The translations under genes and the position numbers were made by a program. A stretch of DNA of 64,000 bases from Tricholoma matsutake (lineage: Eukaryota > Basidiomycota > Agaricomycetes > Agaricales > Tricholomataceae): contig AP026547.1 in the NCBI GenBank assembly GCA_026075535.2, forward strand, positions 682,001-746,000. Direction: 5' to 3'. Of this stretch, positions 11,168 through 24,600 are shown one piece after another; the stretch's first letter is position 1, and each line of letters starts with the position of its first letter. A model generated the notes under the pieces. That model saw only the letters and a list, made by a program, of their open reading frames with translations, was not told where the DNA came from and did not search any database.

Positions 11168-12661
11168 ATTCCTGTAAATTCGTCGTTATCTTTTAGTACT
11201 TTTTTGTAGAGGCAGTGGGACTGGCATAGGTATTTGGTGAGCTGGTGACGGCTGAATTCGAAGTTGTCGGTTCAATTTACTCTGACCGCTACATTGTTGA
11301 AGCTCGAAGCTTGAAACTTGAACAAAAAATTGCGCCGCGAGTCAAGGTTCCGAAGCAATTAATACAGCAATGAAATACAAAGGGTAAAAAGCATGATATC
11401 ATTGAGTCGACCTACCCTCGCATTCCTGAGTATTCTGATTAGCGGTTCTCATACACGCTCAATATGTACATAAATATTTAGGTCAACGAACATAGTACGT
11501 TTGAATGAGCATGGACGAACCTCCTCTTCTCCCCTTTACTGTCTCCCGAGATCGACATACACTTTCGGATTTCGGGCTCTACCACATCGCCATGGGATAG
11601 TCTAACCTACTGAAGTCAGAGGCAATGTTGAAGAACAGCAACGGGATGTGGCTTGAAATACGTGAAGATTAGATAAATATCATGTTGATGTCTTTATGGC
11701 TCGTCCAATCGTTCACCAATACCTCAACATACGCCCGAATCCAGAGTCGACGTCTTGACGCAAGGCAACAATTGTCTGTACTGTAAGCGACAGATATAGT
11801 AATGAGTGAACGGAGAAGAAACGGGACGTGGATTTGCGATGGCAGCTACAGTACCTGAACGGACAAAGAATCAACTTGACTTTCGTTACCACCAGCGGGC
11901 TAAACTTAGGCCCACAAGATGATCTATCCAATTCGTCGTTGTGAGGATGCTCCCAGAGAATAGTAGAATCAAGCCCTACTGGCCAACGGTCGAATTACAA
12001 ATTGTCTTCGAAGCCACGAGCCAGGTAGATGAGAGCGTCGTAAGTAGCCAATGAAGCTTCCAACAACTCCGAAGTAGATCTATTCGAAGTACACAGTTGT
12101 GATGGGCATCGAGATGTGTCCTCCACTAATAATTAATGCCACCAGCGAAACCAAGGCAGGATATGGACAAGAATGTTGGATTCGTAGTCGCACTGAGTAG
12201 CCGAGTACTTCAGCTGGCAGGTATGGGTATACATAGGACTGAGTTCCATTCACGAGCAGCACATCAAAACACGAAACGAGGACATCCATGAATCAAAAAT
12301 CGAGACTAAGGCATTGCATTCCGAATAGCCGAGGAATAGGGCATGAAGCATAAGGCGCATATCGAATGCGGGTTCCATCCGTCCATCGAGGAATCCATCA
12401 GAGTACGAGCACGAAACAGCGAAAGAGAAACCTGTTCGAAATGACGGATATGAGTAATTGCGCCTGCGTCGTCGAATTGCCGTGGAAACTCGCCTATCAT
12501 AGCAACCGCCCCAAACCCAAGCTAACAACATCTAGCTCATCGAGACCCGAGCCGCAAACCCGAAATTTCACAACTCAGCTCCCGACTCGTCACCAGCACC
12601 AGAGTCCACAACACCCGCACCCACCCAACGAAAAACCCACCATACGAGTACTTGTTCCCTC
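11168..12661. other. Intergenic, no supportable gene
   Basis: Short overlapping frames of up to about 93 codons on either strand, with no recognisable motif. No repeat pair was found. It could hold regulatory sequence or decayed gene remnants. Confidence 0.4.
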
Positions 12662-13718
12662 CTAGCAGGTTCGAGTCCGTGTCCAATTCTGAGTCCTAGT
12701 CCCCATCGTAATCGAGGTAATGATGTCCGGGTATTGGAGGAAAGATGGAGAAAGTGTGTCGTCTGGTAGTGCTTTAATCCGAGAATGCCAGTGCAAAGAC
12801 GTGAGGTATGGGATAGCAGAGAGTTCTCCCATGAGCCAAAGTGAGTCGGAGGGGTGTATGAGCGAGACGTCATACGGCAGGGAAATATCGTTTCCAGGAT
12901 CGTCTGGTAGGGCGGAAATGAGCATTAAAGATTGAACATGTCCACGGGATATAGGAACACGGGAAACAGAACGAAATAAAACAGGGAAGAAGACGCGAGA
13001 GAACAGAACAAGAAAAGCAAGGCTCGTCAGCGAGGAATTGATACCTGAAGAAGCTATATGCGCCTGAGTGCACAGCGAGCAAGTGAAATCAGAGTTATCA
13101 TCCAGGCTTCGGTTGGAAAGTATTTGAGGACGTTCGTCGAGTTGAAGTTCGTAAGAGGAGTACTCGAGAGTCAAGCCACACAACAAAGGTTCTGGTTGCC
13201 GGCAGAGGTGGAGAACTTGGGGGGCAAGGGCGAAGACGCAGACGCAGAAGACCGGATTGGAATATACAATTTCAGAGCAGAGTCAAAGGTGGGAGAAGAA
13301 GCTAGGAGTGTGCCAGGTATATGCGCATTTTCCGACAGTCGAGGCGGGTTTGGAGGTGGAGATGAACGATAGGGTGGTATTGGAGGTCGAGTTAGAGCTT
13401 GGGAGTACCGATCGCAGAATAGCGAGCAGCTTGGGTCGTTCGATATCAAGATTATCGGTAGAATTTTCATCCATCTTCAGTCTGGGCATCTTCCTCGGCT
13501 TCCACTCCTCTTCATCCTGCTCATCCTCGTCCTTGACCAACAGACACAGCGTCGGCGGTGTCCCAACATCAAGCTCATACGTATCTTTCGGAATCGTGAG
13601 CCGCACCCTCCTCGAAACTAGCTTTCGACGATACCACCAGCAACTTACAGAGTCCAGGTTGAGATTCGTTGCGAGGGCCCATGCACGGCGGGATGCGACT
13701 GAGTCTATCGGCAGGCCA
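12662..13718 (-). pseudogene. Possible homeodomain-type transcription factor relic
   Basis: Read on the minus strand from about 13718, the frame gives SRRAWALATNLNLDS, then SVSCWWYRRKLVSRR, then IPKDTYELDVGTPP. The WWYRRK core after a helix resembles the recognition helix of fungal homeodomains (W-F/Y-x-R-R). An acidic Asp/Glu stretch follows (DEDEQDEEEW). Further down the frame shifts near 13300. A 175-codon frame at 12662-13186 could continue it, with a possible intron of about 150 bp (GTATCA...CCAG, roughly 12900-13050). A TGA immediately upstream of GLPIDSV means no intact start is visible. No family was matched beyond this motif, so the call is tentative. Confidence 0.35.
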
Positions 13719-16399
13719 GATCACGTTGTAGTGAACTAGTGCCATTGGTTAAAAAGCCAGTTTAGGCTACAGTTCGGTTTTGATTTTCTTGGATGCTCGC
13801 GGATTTTCATGGACTGCGTCGAATGTGGAAATTGCGTTACTAAATACAACGATCATCACTAAACCATTGTCAGAGAAGGTTAGGCAGAACGCCTTTCCTT
13901 GGAGCGGTCTCATCAACGTCACAGTACTCCTGCTCCTCATCTCGGGCATGTTCGTCCCCTTCGTATCTTCCAGTTCGAATAGGTTTAGTTGGACAGAGCA
14001 ATGAGGCTGTCTTTTCGGACGAGTTTAACACCCCTGGACGAACCTTTTACCCTGGTCCGTTGCCTCCTATAAATCTTTCTCCCTTTGTCCTGACGATCCT
14101 GTTCACAGGCGACGGTCGGCTCTGGAAAGTTATACGGCGCAACGAACGACCATTTCGTGTTGTTTTGCATCTTTTCTTCGTTGTGGGTGGTTTCGATGTT
14201 GGGAAAAGCCTGAGGTCGGGTGCTCAATGATAACATCGGAGAAACTTTACGCTGGAATATCGACTCGTTATTTTATTTTTCTTCTTACTAAACTAACTGA
14301 CTAATCAACTGATAAACGTTTTCCTCTCTTTTTCATTAGTAACCGGTGCTAGCCATACAAGTAAGTGCCTTGCCTTTTCCTCGTACCTTCGTGATGGATC
14401 GTTGTGTGACCGCCCAGTTACAACAAATGCGATGTTGGGACCTTCCCAAACCAGCCGCTCTAGGACAAGTCGAGGCCTCCAGCGGCGCTTCAATCGAACC
14501 AGTCGAGGGCGAAGTATAATTATGAGTTGAGTTGGTTGAGCATGCAGAGGCGTTCGTACGTGTCTTCGTTGTATCCTTCTCGTGACTAATCATACTGTTT
14601 CGTTCGTTCCTTACTTTGTTGATCCTCCCTGTTGTCCAACGTCACCCGCACCCACCCTGAACAACATCGGGACCATCGACAGGGCATATTCATGCCCAGG
14701 CTCTGACCACCCTGGTCCCGTCGTCACACAAGGCCACACAGTTCGCGCCGTTCACGCGCGATTAGTACGCCTACCTCAACGACACAGCTAACGAATGGAC
14801 TATCCACAATACGAGTATGACTGTTCGTAATACCGACTATCGCAGTGTAGTGTGCGTCGCTTCTCTTTCCAATCTACCTTCTCGACGATGAGCATACTGA
14901 TTTTTTCACCGTAGACAACAAGCTGTATTGGGTGACTCGGGTCTTGCGAAGCTTTTTCCACGTATATTAATAAACGACTAACAATGATGGTTAAGTCTCT
15001 TAACTTAATCTTACTCGCCCTCTACGAGTACATGTTACATTAAACTTTGTAATCTGTAGATTTCGCATACTGGGCGAATCGGAACCCCTCAACCTCTCAA
15101 AGGGTTCATCATGTGACGGGCAGAAGAGCGCTCGGTTGCGACGGGCAAAGACTCATACCGGAGGAACCAATGTCTATTGTTTTGAACTTGAGAATTTCTC
15201 GTGAGTTTTTTCCGTTTTTCGTTCTGGCTGATGGTTGTAGTTATGTTTGCAGAAAATTGGCAGACGATCGATCTAACGACTATGATGTTCCCTGCTGGTT
15301 GATTATGTGCGTGTGTATCAAAGGACGGGATCGACGAATGTGGGTTGTAATCCGAAGGCTTACCTCACGTCGGATTATATCAACGCTCATCTGGATGCGT
15401 ATCAGAGTCTCTTTTGTTCTTTTTCTCTCTGGATTGACGGTGCTGCTGATGTGTTCATCGTTAGCCTTTTTAGATCCAAACTCGACATAGATGTAGACAA
15501 GGCCAAAGAATCGACTGGTGAGCCAACAAAACATATATCACCAACTGTTGTTAATTGATTTTACTAGTATGATGGTTGTTAACCGTCCATAGTCTCTAAA
15601 GTCTATGATCCAAAACTGAAATAATTAAGAAACCCTCGGGATTCGGACAATGTTTTCGCGTCATCCGCAATATGTACCATACAGCTCCGTTATCCCTCCT
15701 CTTCCCGCCACTAATGCATACTCACACACACACACACCGTCATTGCGGTCCCCGCCTGGTGCCGCTGGCCGCCATTAATATTAATCTTTTTATTCATCCT
15801 TCCTCACGTCCGTGCATCTTCATTGACAAAATCCATTTTCACATTTTGGAGACCATGCACCTGTTATTATTCGCCCTCAGACACACTCTCGTTTTATCCC
15901 GACACTCTTTGACTTTCTTTTTTCGCTTTTTGTTGTATTGCGCACGTTTTGGACCTTCATGATCACCTTCCACTTTGCATTTCTTCCTATACTTTATACT
16001 TTATACCACCACGACCAGCAAACCCAACCGACGTAGAGTGCCTCCTCTCGCCCTCCTCACCATTTTATTTATTCTACGTGTACATACTTTTTGAAATTAG
16101 GGACAATTGTTCTTCTGGGAATGGCCCATGGGCGTTCAAGTGTGGAAATTTGTATTTTCTGTCAATTAAATTACTGTGGACTGAGATGAAATCAAAGTCT
16201 TTCAAAGAGATCTCAGACGTCTCTGGGGGATCTCACGCATCTCCTGAAGACAATCTCAGAGAGAGATCGAGATCTTAACCAAAGTCACATATCTTCAGCT
16301 CTTTGAGAGCTTTGGCAACTTTCCAAAGACCTCAAAGACGAGGGTCGTGTTTTGCTGATGTCGTTCAGCTACCTCATCTTGTACCACCCACTTCTCCTC
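13719..16399. other. Gene-poor stretch
   Basis: About 2.7 kb without a convincing gene on either strand. It has only short frames, pyrimidine-rich runs and a (CA)n microsatellite at about 15720-15738. No LTR, TIR or tandem repeat was found. Confidence 0.4.
15720..15738. repeat. (CA)n microsatellite
   Basis: An ACACAC run of about 19 bp within otherwise unremarkable sequence. Confidence 0.8.
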
Positions 16400-16775
16400 G
16401 CTCTACCTTCCCACTTGTTTTCGTCGTCGGATCTTCTAGCTCCGGCAAATCCACCATACCACAGTCAATTTATACCACGCGGACTCTAGCGAGACGTCCT
16501 CTTGGATGACGCGGATTGGCGGTATCTCAGCCAGAGAATGTCCGTAGTGCCAAGCAGGGCAGTGCTGAAGGGTAAGCGTATATTGGAGAATGTATGTTTT
16601 GGTGTGCAGGCTGTGACGAGGGAGATGGTGGGAGAAGCATACGGTTGGCATACGGCTTACAAGACAATTCTGGGAGGAGGAGGGGCATTTGGCGCGGCGT
16701 TGAGTAGACGGCAGAAGCGGCTAGCGATTGCCACGGAGAGGTTCTGTGCACCTAGCACAGTGGGGTTTACTTAAA
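16400..16775 (+). pseudogene. ABC-transporter nucleotide-binding domain relic (ABCB/Ste6-MDR-like)
   Basis: A degraded but ordered ABC ATPase. The Walker A-like VVGSSSSGKST lies near 16421-16455. After a frame change comes DDADWRYLSQRM (the region before the Q-loop in ABCB proteins), then VVPSRAVL in the Q-loop position with the Gln lost. ENVCFGVQAVTREM follows, then TILGGGGAFGAALSRRQKRLAIAT, where the canonical signature LSGGQ is now LSRRQ. Walker B and the transmembrane part are missing. This order matches the nucleotide-binding domain of ABCB exporters such as fungal Ste6/MDR proteins, which use ATP to export peptides or drugs. It is a dead fragment, since key Gly and Gln residues and the frame are lost. 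Confidence 0.7.
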
Positions 16776-16857
16776 TTCTAAAATGTGAATTTCCAAGGGT
16801 ATGTCAGAAAAATAATTACATAAGCATACCGGTTCGAATTTCTTCTTTAGGGCGTCC

Positions 16858-17498
16858 CACTACTGGGGCTGACCTGTGTTTCCCACAGAAACACAGCCTT
16901 AGAAACTTGTTTTAAGACTTCTGATGTGATATTCTTTATATGTATGTAAAAGAAATGTCAGGGAAATATTTTACATGTATCCAAGCTGTATCTGCAAGGA
17001 ACATAAAAGGTGTATTCTACAATGTTTCTTTCAGATCCCTTCTGGAAACATTTTTCATGTTCCCTTTATGTAAGTTAAAGAAACACTTTTTGTGTAATTA
17101 TGCCTGTATCTGCAGAAAACATTTAACATGTAATTTTATTATGTGTTTCCTAGGGATACATGTGTAACCATGGTAACCCCTTTGTTCTCTGCATGTATCC
17201 ATAGAAAACACATAACAAAATATATGTCAAGTGTTTTCTGCAGATACAGCCATAATTACATAAAAAGAACTTACACAAAGGGAACATGAAAAATGTTTCC
17301 AGAAGGGATCTGAAAGAAACATTGTAGAATACACCTTTTATGTTCCTTGCAGATACAGCTTGGATACATGTAAAATATTTCCCTGACATTTCTTTTACAT
17401 GCATATTAAGAATATCCAAAGGATATACACATCAGAAGTCTTAAAACAAGTTTCTAAGGCTGTGTTTCTGTGGGAAACACAGGTCAGCCCCAGTAGTG
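16858..17498. mobile_element. CACTA-end foldback element (MITE-like, 641 bp)
   Basis: Near-perfect inverted repeats occupy almost the whole element. The left end 16858 starts CACTACTGGGGCTGACC; the right end 17498 is its complement, ...CCAGTAGTG. The arms extend about 290 bp each. A 3-bp direct repeat TCC flanks it (16855-16857 and 17499-17501). CACTA termini with a 3-bp target duplication are the hallmarks of the CACTA (EnSpm) superfamily. It has no coding capacity. A second, truncated copy lies at 42892-43115. Confidence 0.82.
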
Positions 17499-17856
17499 TC
17501 CAGAAAATCTAGGATTCAGAAATTGCCATGAGTGCCACTGCCGCTGCCTACGCCGGTTGGCTTACATCATCGTATTTCTTGTCCAACTCACCCAAGCAAT
17601 GACTATCTCCCCTCAACTCCCCTTGCATGACCCACCCACATGGGCCACACCACAAGGCCCTGTCTTCAAGTATGTACAACTATACCTACCACTGTGAGCT
17701 CTTGTCTCGCTTGCATCTGTTTTGGTTGTTCAATGACATGAACATGTCTTTTTATCCACAGCATGTGATGAACACACTAATTGGTGCATAATCCCCTCTC
17801 TCCGTGCTTCGACCATGTCTCAAGAGTAGCTTTAGTTACTTTATAGGACATCTATC

Positions 17857-19499
17857 ATGAGCCAGGAATCACAAGGTCCCTTAGCCTGTGGCACCTGTCA
17901 CCACTTGCTCAAGGTCAGAATCTGCAAAAGCAACAAGAACAGAAATGCAGGCAAGGCCTTCATATCCTGCCACAAAAGACACAACAACAGAACATCATGC
18001 TCCTACTATCATTGGCTCGATGGAGCCTGGGGCTCCCTCTCATCATCCCTTTCCTCCTCTCTGGCACCATCTTCCCAATGAGCTGTTTCCCCAACTTTGC
18101 CATCTCCAACCCTTCCAGCTCCAACACCTTCTCGTTCTTTCACTATAACTCTACCATCTAGAACAGTGGCAAAACCTACACAATGTGTGAAGACATCTTG
18201 TAAATCAACACGACTCCATCCTGATTGTATGTGCCAGATGTGTCATCAGCATTGCATAGAAGCCAGGGGGTGTCAAGCAAAAGGCCATGCTGCCACCTCC
18301 AGGCCTAGTGTGACATCGGGAGATGGGCACAAAAAGACACCCTCAGCCCTGCCTCATTCACCGACATCACCTTCACTGCCATCTCCAGAATGCTCAGCAG
18401 CTACTGCATCAGCTGCCACAGACATGTTTGCAGACCCACACTATGCATCCCAGATGACTGCCACATTTACAAAGCACTATGTGCTTGAACAAGATTGGGA
18501 GGAGCGACGACAAGCGGCGGATGCAGAGCGGCCTGCGAATATCAATAAAGCAAAGCACCACATAATTATCTATGCCTGGCCTAAGGTGCATCCTCTCTGT
18601 GTAGTCTTTTTCCTACTCACTATAATTTGATAGGACAATGCTGAGGCAACCGTAATTGAAGTCCAGGGTGGCTTTAAGTGGCTGCATTTTGTGCTTACCA
18701 CCGCCATCCTCTCACAAGCAGATCTTTTGGCTCCAGAGGACGCAATTGCCTGCTTCAAACTTTACAATACATCTATACATACATGGTCAAAGGTGCAGGT
18801 TTGCCACATCATCACACTCAAAGCTGGTGACCACATTTTTTTGAAAGGCCATGACATTACTCGTTGCCTGGACTTTGACCACCTCCTGACTATAGGTCAA
18901 CATTGTGTCCCTCATTTCTCTAACAATCTCCCACATGAACGTGCCCATGTCCGACAGGTATTGAAGGAGAGAAAAATGGGGAAAAAGTCTGACAATGATG
19001 ACAATGATGATGCCCACTGTTGCCCCAATTCCACACAAAAGATCAAGTTGGAGCAATGGACCTTCCTCTGCCTGCCAAAGCAGAGCCCATGTTCATCAAT
19101 CTCACCATCTCCAATTCTGATGAAGATTGCCCACCTATCACCCTCTCATGTAAACGCCATTGGTCTCTCTGGTCCCCATGTACCGCAAGTGAGAGCTCTG
19201 ATGGAAGTGATGTGGAACATACCTGGCCTACTGACTTTTATGTTGTGGACATGGTTCATGGCTTTGACAAGTGTTTGAAAGCCTCCAGGAGCCACAAGAG
19301 TGTTGAGGAGGCCTTCTTCAAGTGCTTTGGTGTTCCATTCAAGAGCTCAACCTTTTACCAGCACCATAGAAAGTGGCAGAGGGCTTCGGAAGCATGTCGA
19401 GAGGCAGGGTTAGGTACTGGCCATACCTCAGCTGGATTGTGGTCAGCATTCATTGCACGGAATGAGGCTCATGGCCAGCGCAAGCAGGTCAAAGCTTGA
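17857..19499 (+). pseudogene. GRF zinc-finger / Cys-rich transposon-associated protein
   Basis: Begins at ATG 17857 with a GRF-type zinc finger (residues about 10-55: CGTCHHLL, then a late Cys and a C-SYYHW end). Such fingers bind single-stranded nucleic acid in other proteins. Next come a Pro/Ser-rich linker and a second Cys cluster (CVKTSCKSTRLHPDCMCQMC), then a conserved-looking helical part (FADPHYASQM, GFKWLHFVLTT) and a C-terminal region ending at TGA 19497-19499. A clean 48-bp intron lies at 18586-18633 (GTGCAT...ATAG). It is broken by an in-frame TGA at 18079-18081 (likely CGA before) and a frameshift near 19010-19060. It is convergent with the CxC5/CxC6 gene. The GRF call is fairly secure; its role in the transposon is unknown. 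Confidence 0.6.
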
Positions 19500-21005
19500 C
19501 TAGTGTGACTACTTTCCCTTTTCGAATGAAGTAGATTTGTGATCACTGATTAGTTGTTCTCGTTCATGTTCTCATTCATGTATTGTAAGTTCGATTTGTG
19601 ATTAGTTGATCTTGTTCATGTATTGTAATTTCCACTATGAAACAGTTACTTTGTCATGAGGATATGGCCAATTACTAGGGGATTGACATTCTTTCAGAAG
19701 CTTCTCTCTTGTCATTCAGTTCCTACATAGAATCATCTCATCCAAGAAGAAAGCATACTTATCTATAAGCATTTCCCGACAAATTGCATGATACCACCCA
19801 AGCCAAACATTTGTTTGTTCTGCAATCGATGAGTTAAAATACCAGCCCTGGTTGTCTTTGGAGATGAGCTCAGGGTATGCAGCTGGATTGCAGTGTTCTT
19901 GGCAGAAAACATCTGTTTTGGAATGTTTTGACTTGAAATGAAAGACATCGACTGTGAGGCCGATATCCTTGAAGAATGGATTGTCCTTGACCATTTTGGC
20001 AAGTGTGCAGTTGTTGTCAAAAAAGACATGATCTGGTTTGATGTCCTCATGAAACATGCGCTTGATCATTTCCTGTTGGTTGGTGAGTGGCATTGTTTGT
20101 GATATGAGAGATGAATTTCACATGATAACACTTCCAACACCCTCTGCACCATAAAATGTTTCATGATCAATAATCATCCCACATGGTGCAACAATGATCT
20201 GCTCATTGTGTGTGTGTTGTTGTCCAAACTGAGCCTGGATCTGTTCCTTTGTCACCTGAGAGTTACTACCAACCTCAAATTCCTCAGTTTCTTCATCAAT
20301 GTCTGCAATCTCAATGAGGTCTGTGTCTTCAGCAACTGCATCATTTGGATGAGCCACTCATGCACATTGCAATTGTTCCTTAAGCTGGAACCATGCCTGG
20401 CCACGGTCACAATGGATTTGTTCAACCTTTTGATGGCTTGCATCTGAACATGTGTGACTGTCAGCCGTTATGGGAGAATCACAGCCAACGATTGCACAGA
20501 CCATGTTTTGAGCGATGTGGTCAGGACAGAAGTGATGTTGGTTGTTTTTAAGAGGTACCTTGCAATTGTGGATTGCGCAGCATGGACATCCCACTGTAAC
20601 TCCATCAATAACGACAACCCAGACCTTGTTACCATCTTCATAGACCCATAGACACTTTTCACAACAGTGGCGTAATTTGGGTTGGCCATGGACATGGAAG
20701 CAAAGATTCGAGCATGCAGGGCAATCCTTTTGTGCTCCAGTATGGGGAACCTCCAGGACCTTCGACCGCTGCTGACAATCATTGAGAAGGGCCAATGTGA
20801 CAAACCCATCCCAAACCTGCTCAGTAGTGACCATAAAGCCAAATGCCCACCCATCTGGTGAAACAGGGTCAGGGAATGAAAGGTTGTATATGTGTGCACA
20901 ATTTGTAGCTGATGTCCTGTACAAGAAAATTGTAAGCCACATTTCAAATAATGCAATATAATGACCTACCATGAAACCAGCATCAAGGTTATCCAAAGCT
21001 GAATC

Positions 21006-21420
21006 TGTTGAGATTCACACCGTGATCACTCAATTTGATGCATGTTCTACTTCTGGCACATCTCTTTGATGCGCAAGACAAACGCGGTATGTGATCAGCT
21101 GACATCAGCTTCTCTGATGTGTGTACTATTATTAACACTCCCTTTGATGCATTTACACAAACACATCAAAGGCATCTTTTCTCTCGTCTTGTTCTTTATT
21201 AGACTGAACACATATATATATGGGTAGTTAGATACATGATCACCTCAGTCACTTATACAAGGACTGAGGTGAGCATCGCATATTATATTTTCCACACAGT
21301 AAATGATACTTACTGTACCTTAGTATATTTCTTGCATACTCTAGGTACAGTCTCGTGTAATTGAGTCACTTATACAAGGACTGAGTATATTTCTCGCATA
21401 CTCTAGGTTGATTTTCTACA
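21006..21420 (+). repeat. 5' LTR of Copia element A
   Basis: 415 bp. It contains two internal copies of ...CACTTATACAAGGACTGAG... and a TATATATATGG box-like stretch near 21211-21222. Eight CpG sites present in the 3' LTR are TG or CA here. Confidence 0.95.
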
Positions 21421-21670
21421 GGTTATGGGCCACTCCCGTCACTTCTGAATGACGGTAGAAAATCTCCTAGCCACTCGGCGTTATCTCTACATCATCTCCT
21501 TTGATCGACAATCCAATCACTTTCCTGTTTGGGTTTACAGATCGTCCTTTGTGCAATCAGTCCTCTCGATGATTTCCCCCCACCAAATTTTTATTTGTTT
21601 TACCTGCTACGAGCATGCTAGACACTACCCCCCCTCAGTTACATTGATCAAACTTTCCATATAATATTCT

Positions 21671-24600
21671 GGTGAGAAACTCGACAAGCTTAGGTCGAAC
21701 TACAAAGAATGGTGCGAAGAAATCACTATTGCTCTTTCACTGAATGGTCTCTACGAATATGTCACTGGCGCAATCCCTGCACCTACTACCTCTGAGCCTC
21801 ATGCACTAATTAACTGGAAGGCCAACTCATGGCTTGCATACGCATTCATTGCGTCCAGCATCGCTCCATCTGAACGCTCTTTCATTGACATAGAGAAGCC
21901 TACCACTGTGAACTGGGAGGCGCTTCGTAAATGACACCAGAATGAAGGCCCTGTTCGACAGGTTCAGTTACTGCAGCAGGCCCTTATGACACAATGCAGC
22001 ACTGATACTCCCCTCCCTGAGACGGCCAATAAGATTTGCGCTCTCATTGAGCATGCATTCGCTATGGGAGATATTAAGCCTGACCTCCTTTGTTGCATAG
22101 CTCTTTTAAATTCACTTAGCGACAACTTTCCTCATGCACGCTCGATTATCTCTCGTGACATTGCCGCTTCCACAAGGGAATCCCCCTATACTTCAAAAGA
22201 TATTCGTCTTTTCCTTGAAAATGAACAGTCACTTCTTGAGAATGATCACCGCACAGACAACAAATCCTCTGTAGCTCTCACTGCTCATACCAAATCGACC
22301 AGGCCATCCAACAGTCTAGTCTGTAGGAATCCAAATTGCAAGAAAGCGGGTCATTCGACCGAGTACTGCATTAAAGTGGGGGGAGGAATGGCTGGGAAAA
22401 CAATTGAGGAGTCCATGGGAGCCCAGAAAGCAGCTCGAGAAAAAGGGAAGAAAGGTGACGCTTCGACAAAGCCTTCAAAGGTACCAATTACTGTGAAGGA
22501 TGTTAATGGATGAGCTTTCATGGCTATGGTAGATGCAGACCCCCTGGACCATCAGTCCGGTACTCGCCCCCCATTCGCAGGACTTGCTAGTGACCCCCTC
22601 CCCACAGCGTTGATTGATGAGGTAGAATATGAGGGCTGGCTTGTCATTGAGGAGGAGGCAAGTACAACTATTGACTGGAGCCATCACACTTCAACCCCTA
22701 TGGATGGCGCATTTACTGTTGAACCACTTAGTCAGACACAGCGCTCACAACTTTCCCTCTCCCATTTCCCTTTCATTGTCGATACAGGTGCCACAGTCCA
22801 TATTTCACCAGATAAAGCCGACTTCCTTACTCTTCGACAAATACCGCCTCGCCCTGTAAAAGGCGTTGGGGGCTCTTCTATCCTTGCTATTGGAATTGGT
22901 GACATAAAGTTACGCATCGCCAGGGGCGCATCAATATTATTATGTAATGCGCTCTACATCCCAGATGCGGCAGTCCAACTCATCTCTGTCAGTTCACTCA
23001 CCAACGACTCAAATGCTGTGGCGCACTTCGACAGCTCGTCCTCCTGGGTCATGGATAAATCCACTGGAGCTACCATTGCCCATGGGATTTTACTTGATAA
23101 CAAGAAACTCTATTCACTTCACCTCTATTCCATCACCGCCGACCATGCTTTGACTATCCACAAGTCCCCTGATCTTGAAACCTGGCACCGTCGACTTGGC
23201 CATGCAAATTATCAGTCGCTTTGGGATATGGCCAAGAAGGGTACGCTTACAGGTGCGCCTACCATCTCTGCCCCTAAGCTGCCCAAATGTGAAGCATGCA
23301 TTCTTGGCAAACAGATGAGGACACCCATTCCCAAAAAGCGTGAAGAAGGGGTTGGACATAAGGCGACACGGAAGTTAGAAAAAGTCTGGGTGGATTTGTC
23401 AGGTCTGCATGCAGTCACGTCTCATACTGGGAATTCTTATGTTATGGACATTGTCGATGATTATACATCCTTTCCATGGTCAATACCGCTTCGCAATAAG
23501 GACAATTTGTTTCCAGAACTAAAGGCTTGGGAACTAGCTCGCGAAAATGAAACAGGACTTAAAATTGGGACTTATATCACTGACAATGGAGAACTAAAAT
23601 CTCACAAGATGGAGGCCTGACTCAAAACAAGAGGAACGGTACAGCGATTTACCGCGCCACATATGTCTGCCCATATTGGGTGTGTTGAGCGCATGCATCA
23701 TACCCTTATGGCTAAAGTGCATACAATGCGAATTTACTTGGGCTTACCGGCTTACCTTTGGGATGAATTCTACCTGACAGCTTCTCATTTACATGCCAAA
23801 ACCACCATGAGATCACTTCAAGGTCGCACTCCCTGGGAACTTTGGCATGGATGAAAGCCTGATTATTCCTACCTGCAAGAAATTGGCTGCCGAGTATTTG
23901 TACTCATCCCAAAGAAGGACAATCCAAAAAATTTTGAGTGATCTATTAAGTGCGTGCTTATTGGATATGATATAAATTCTAAATCCTACCGATGCTATGA
24001 TCCAACTACAAGAAAAGTTCACAGTTCCTACCACGTCCGCTTTCTTGACAGCCATGATGGACATTCCCCCTCCCAAACATTACCGACGAGTGATGTTATT
24101 CAGTCACCTACCTCGGGTGGGCCCACCTTCAATGTCTTGCCAATAAACAATGATGATAACGACGAGTCCTTTCACACTTGAACGTCACCAGACCAAATGA
24201 CCCTATTAGTGAAGATCAAAGCTTACCCACTCAGAATCCCATCCCACGTCGATCATCCCGGGTACCTATTCCCACAGAGCGATATCCGAATGGGGGATTG
24301 GCCACTACTAGGACAGCCACAGCCATCCAAGAATCTAGGGAGAGTGCGGCGTGGGTCAGAGAAGCGTGCCGCAAGCACAGAGCCGCTACTATTGCTGCCC
24401 GATCACAAAATCCTGATCATGTTCCTGGTGATCCGACCTTCGATCATGATCGTGATGTCATTGATGAGCTAAGTCAATCATTTGATGATTTTCACCTAGG
24501 TGATCAGGCACATCAACTCCGGGCGCTGATTTCAGAAATGACAGATTTTGATCCAGAGTCGCTCCAGTTTGAGGATGAACCCAAGACTTGGGAAGAGGCG

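Noticed and set aside
16940..17419. Two mirror 75- and 89-codon frames with the same peptide
   Set aside because: They are the two arms of the foldback element read on opposite strands, not genes.
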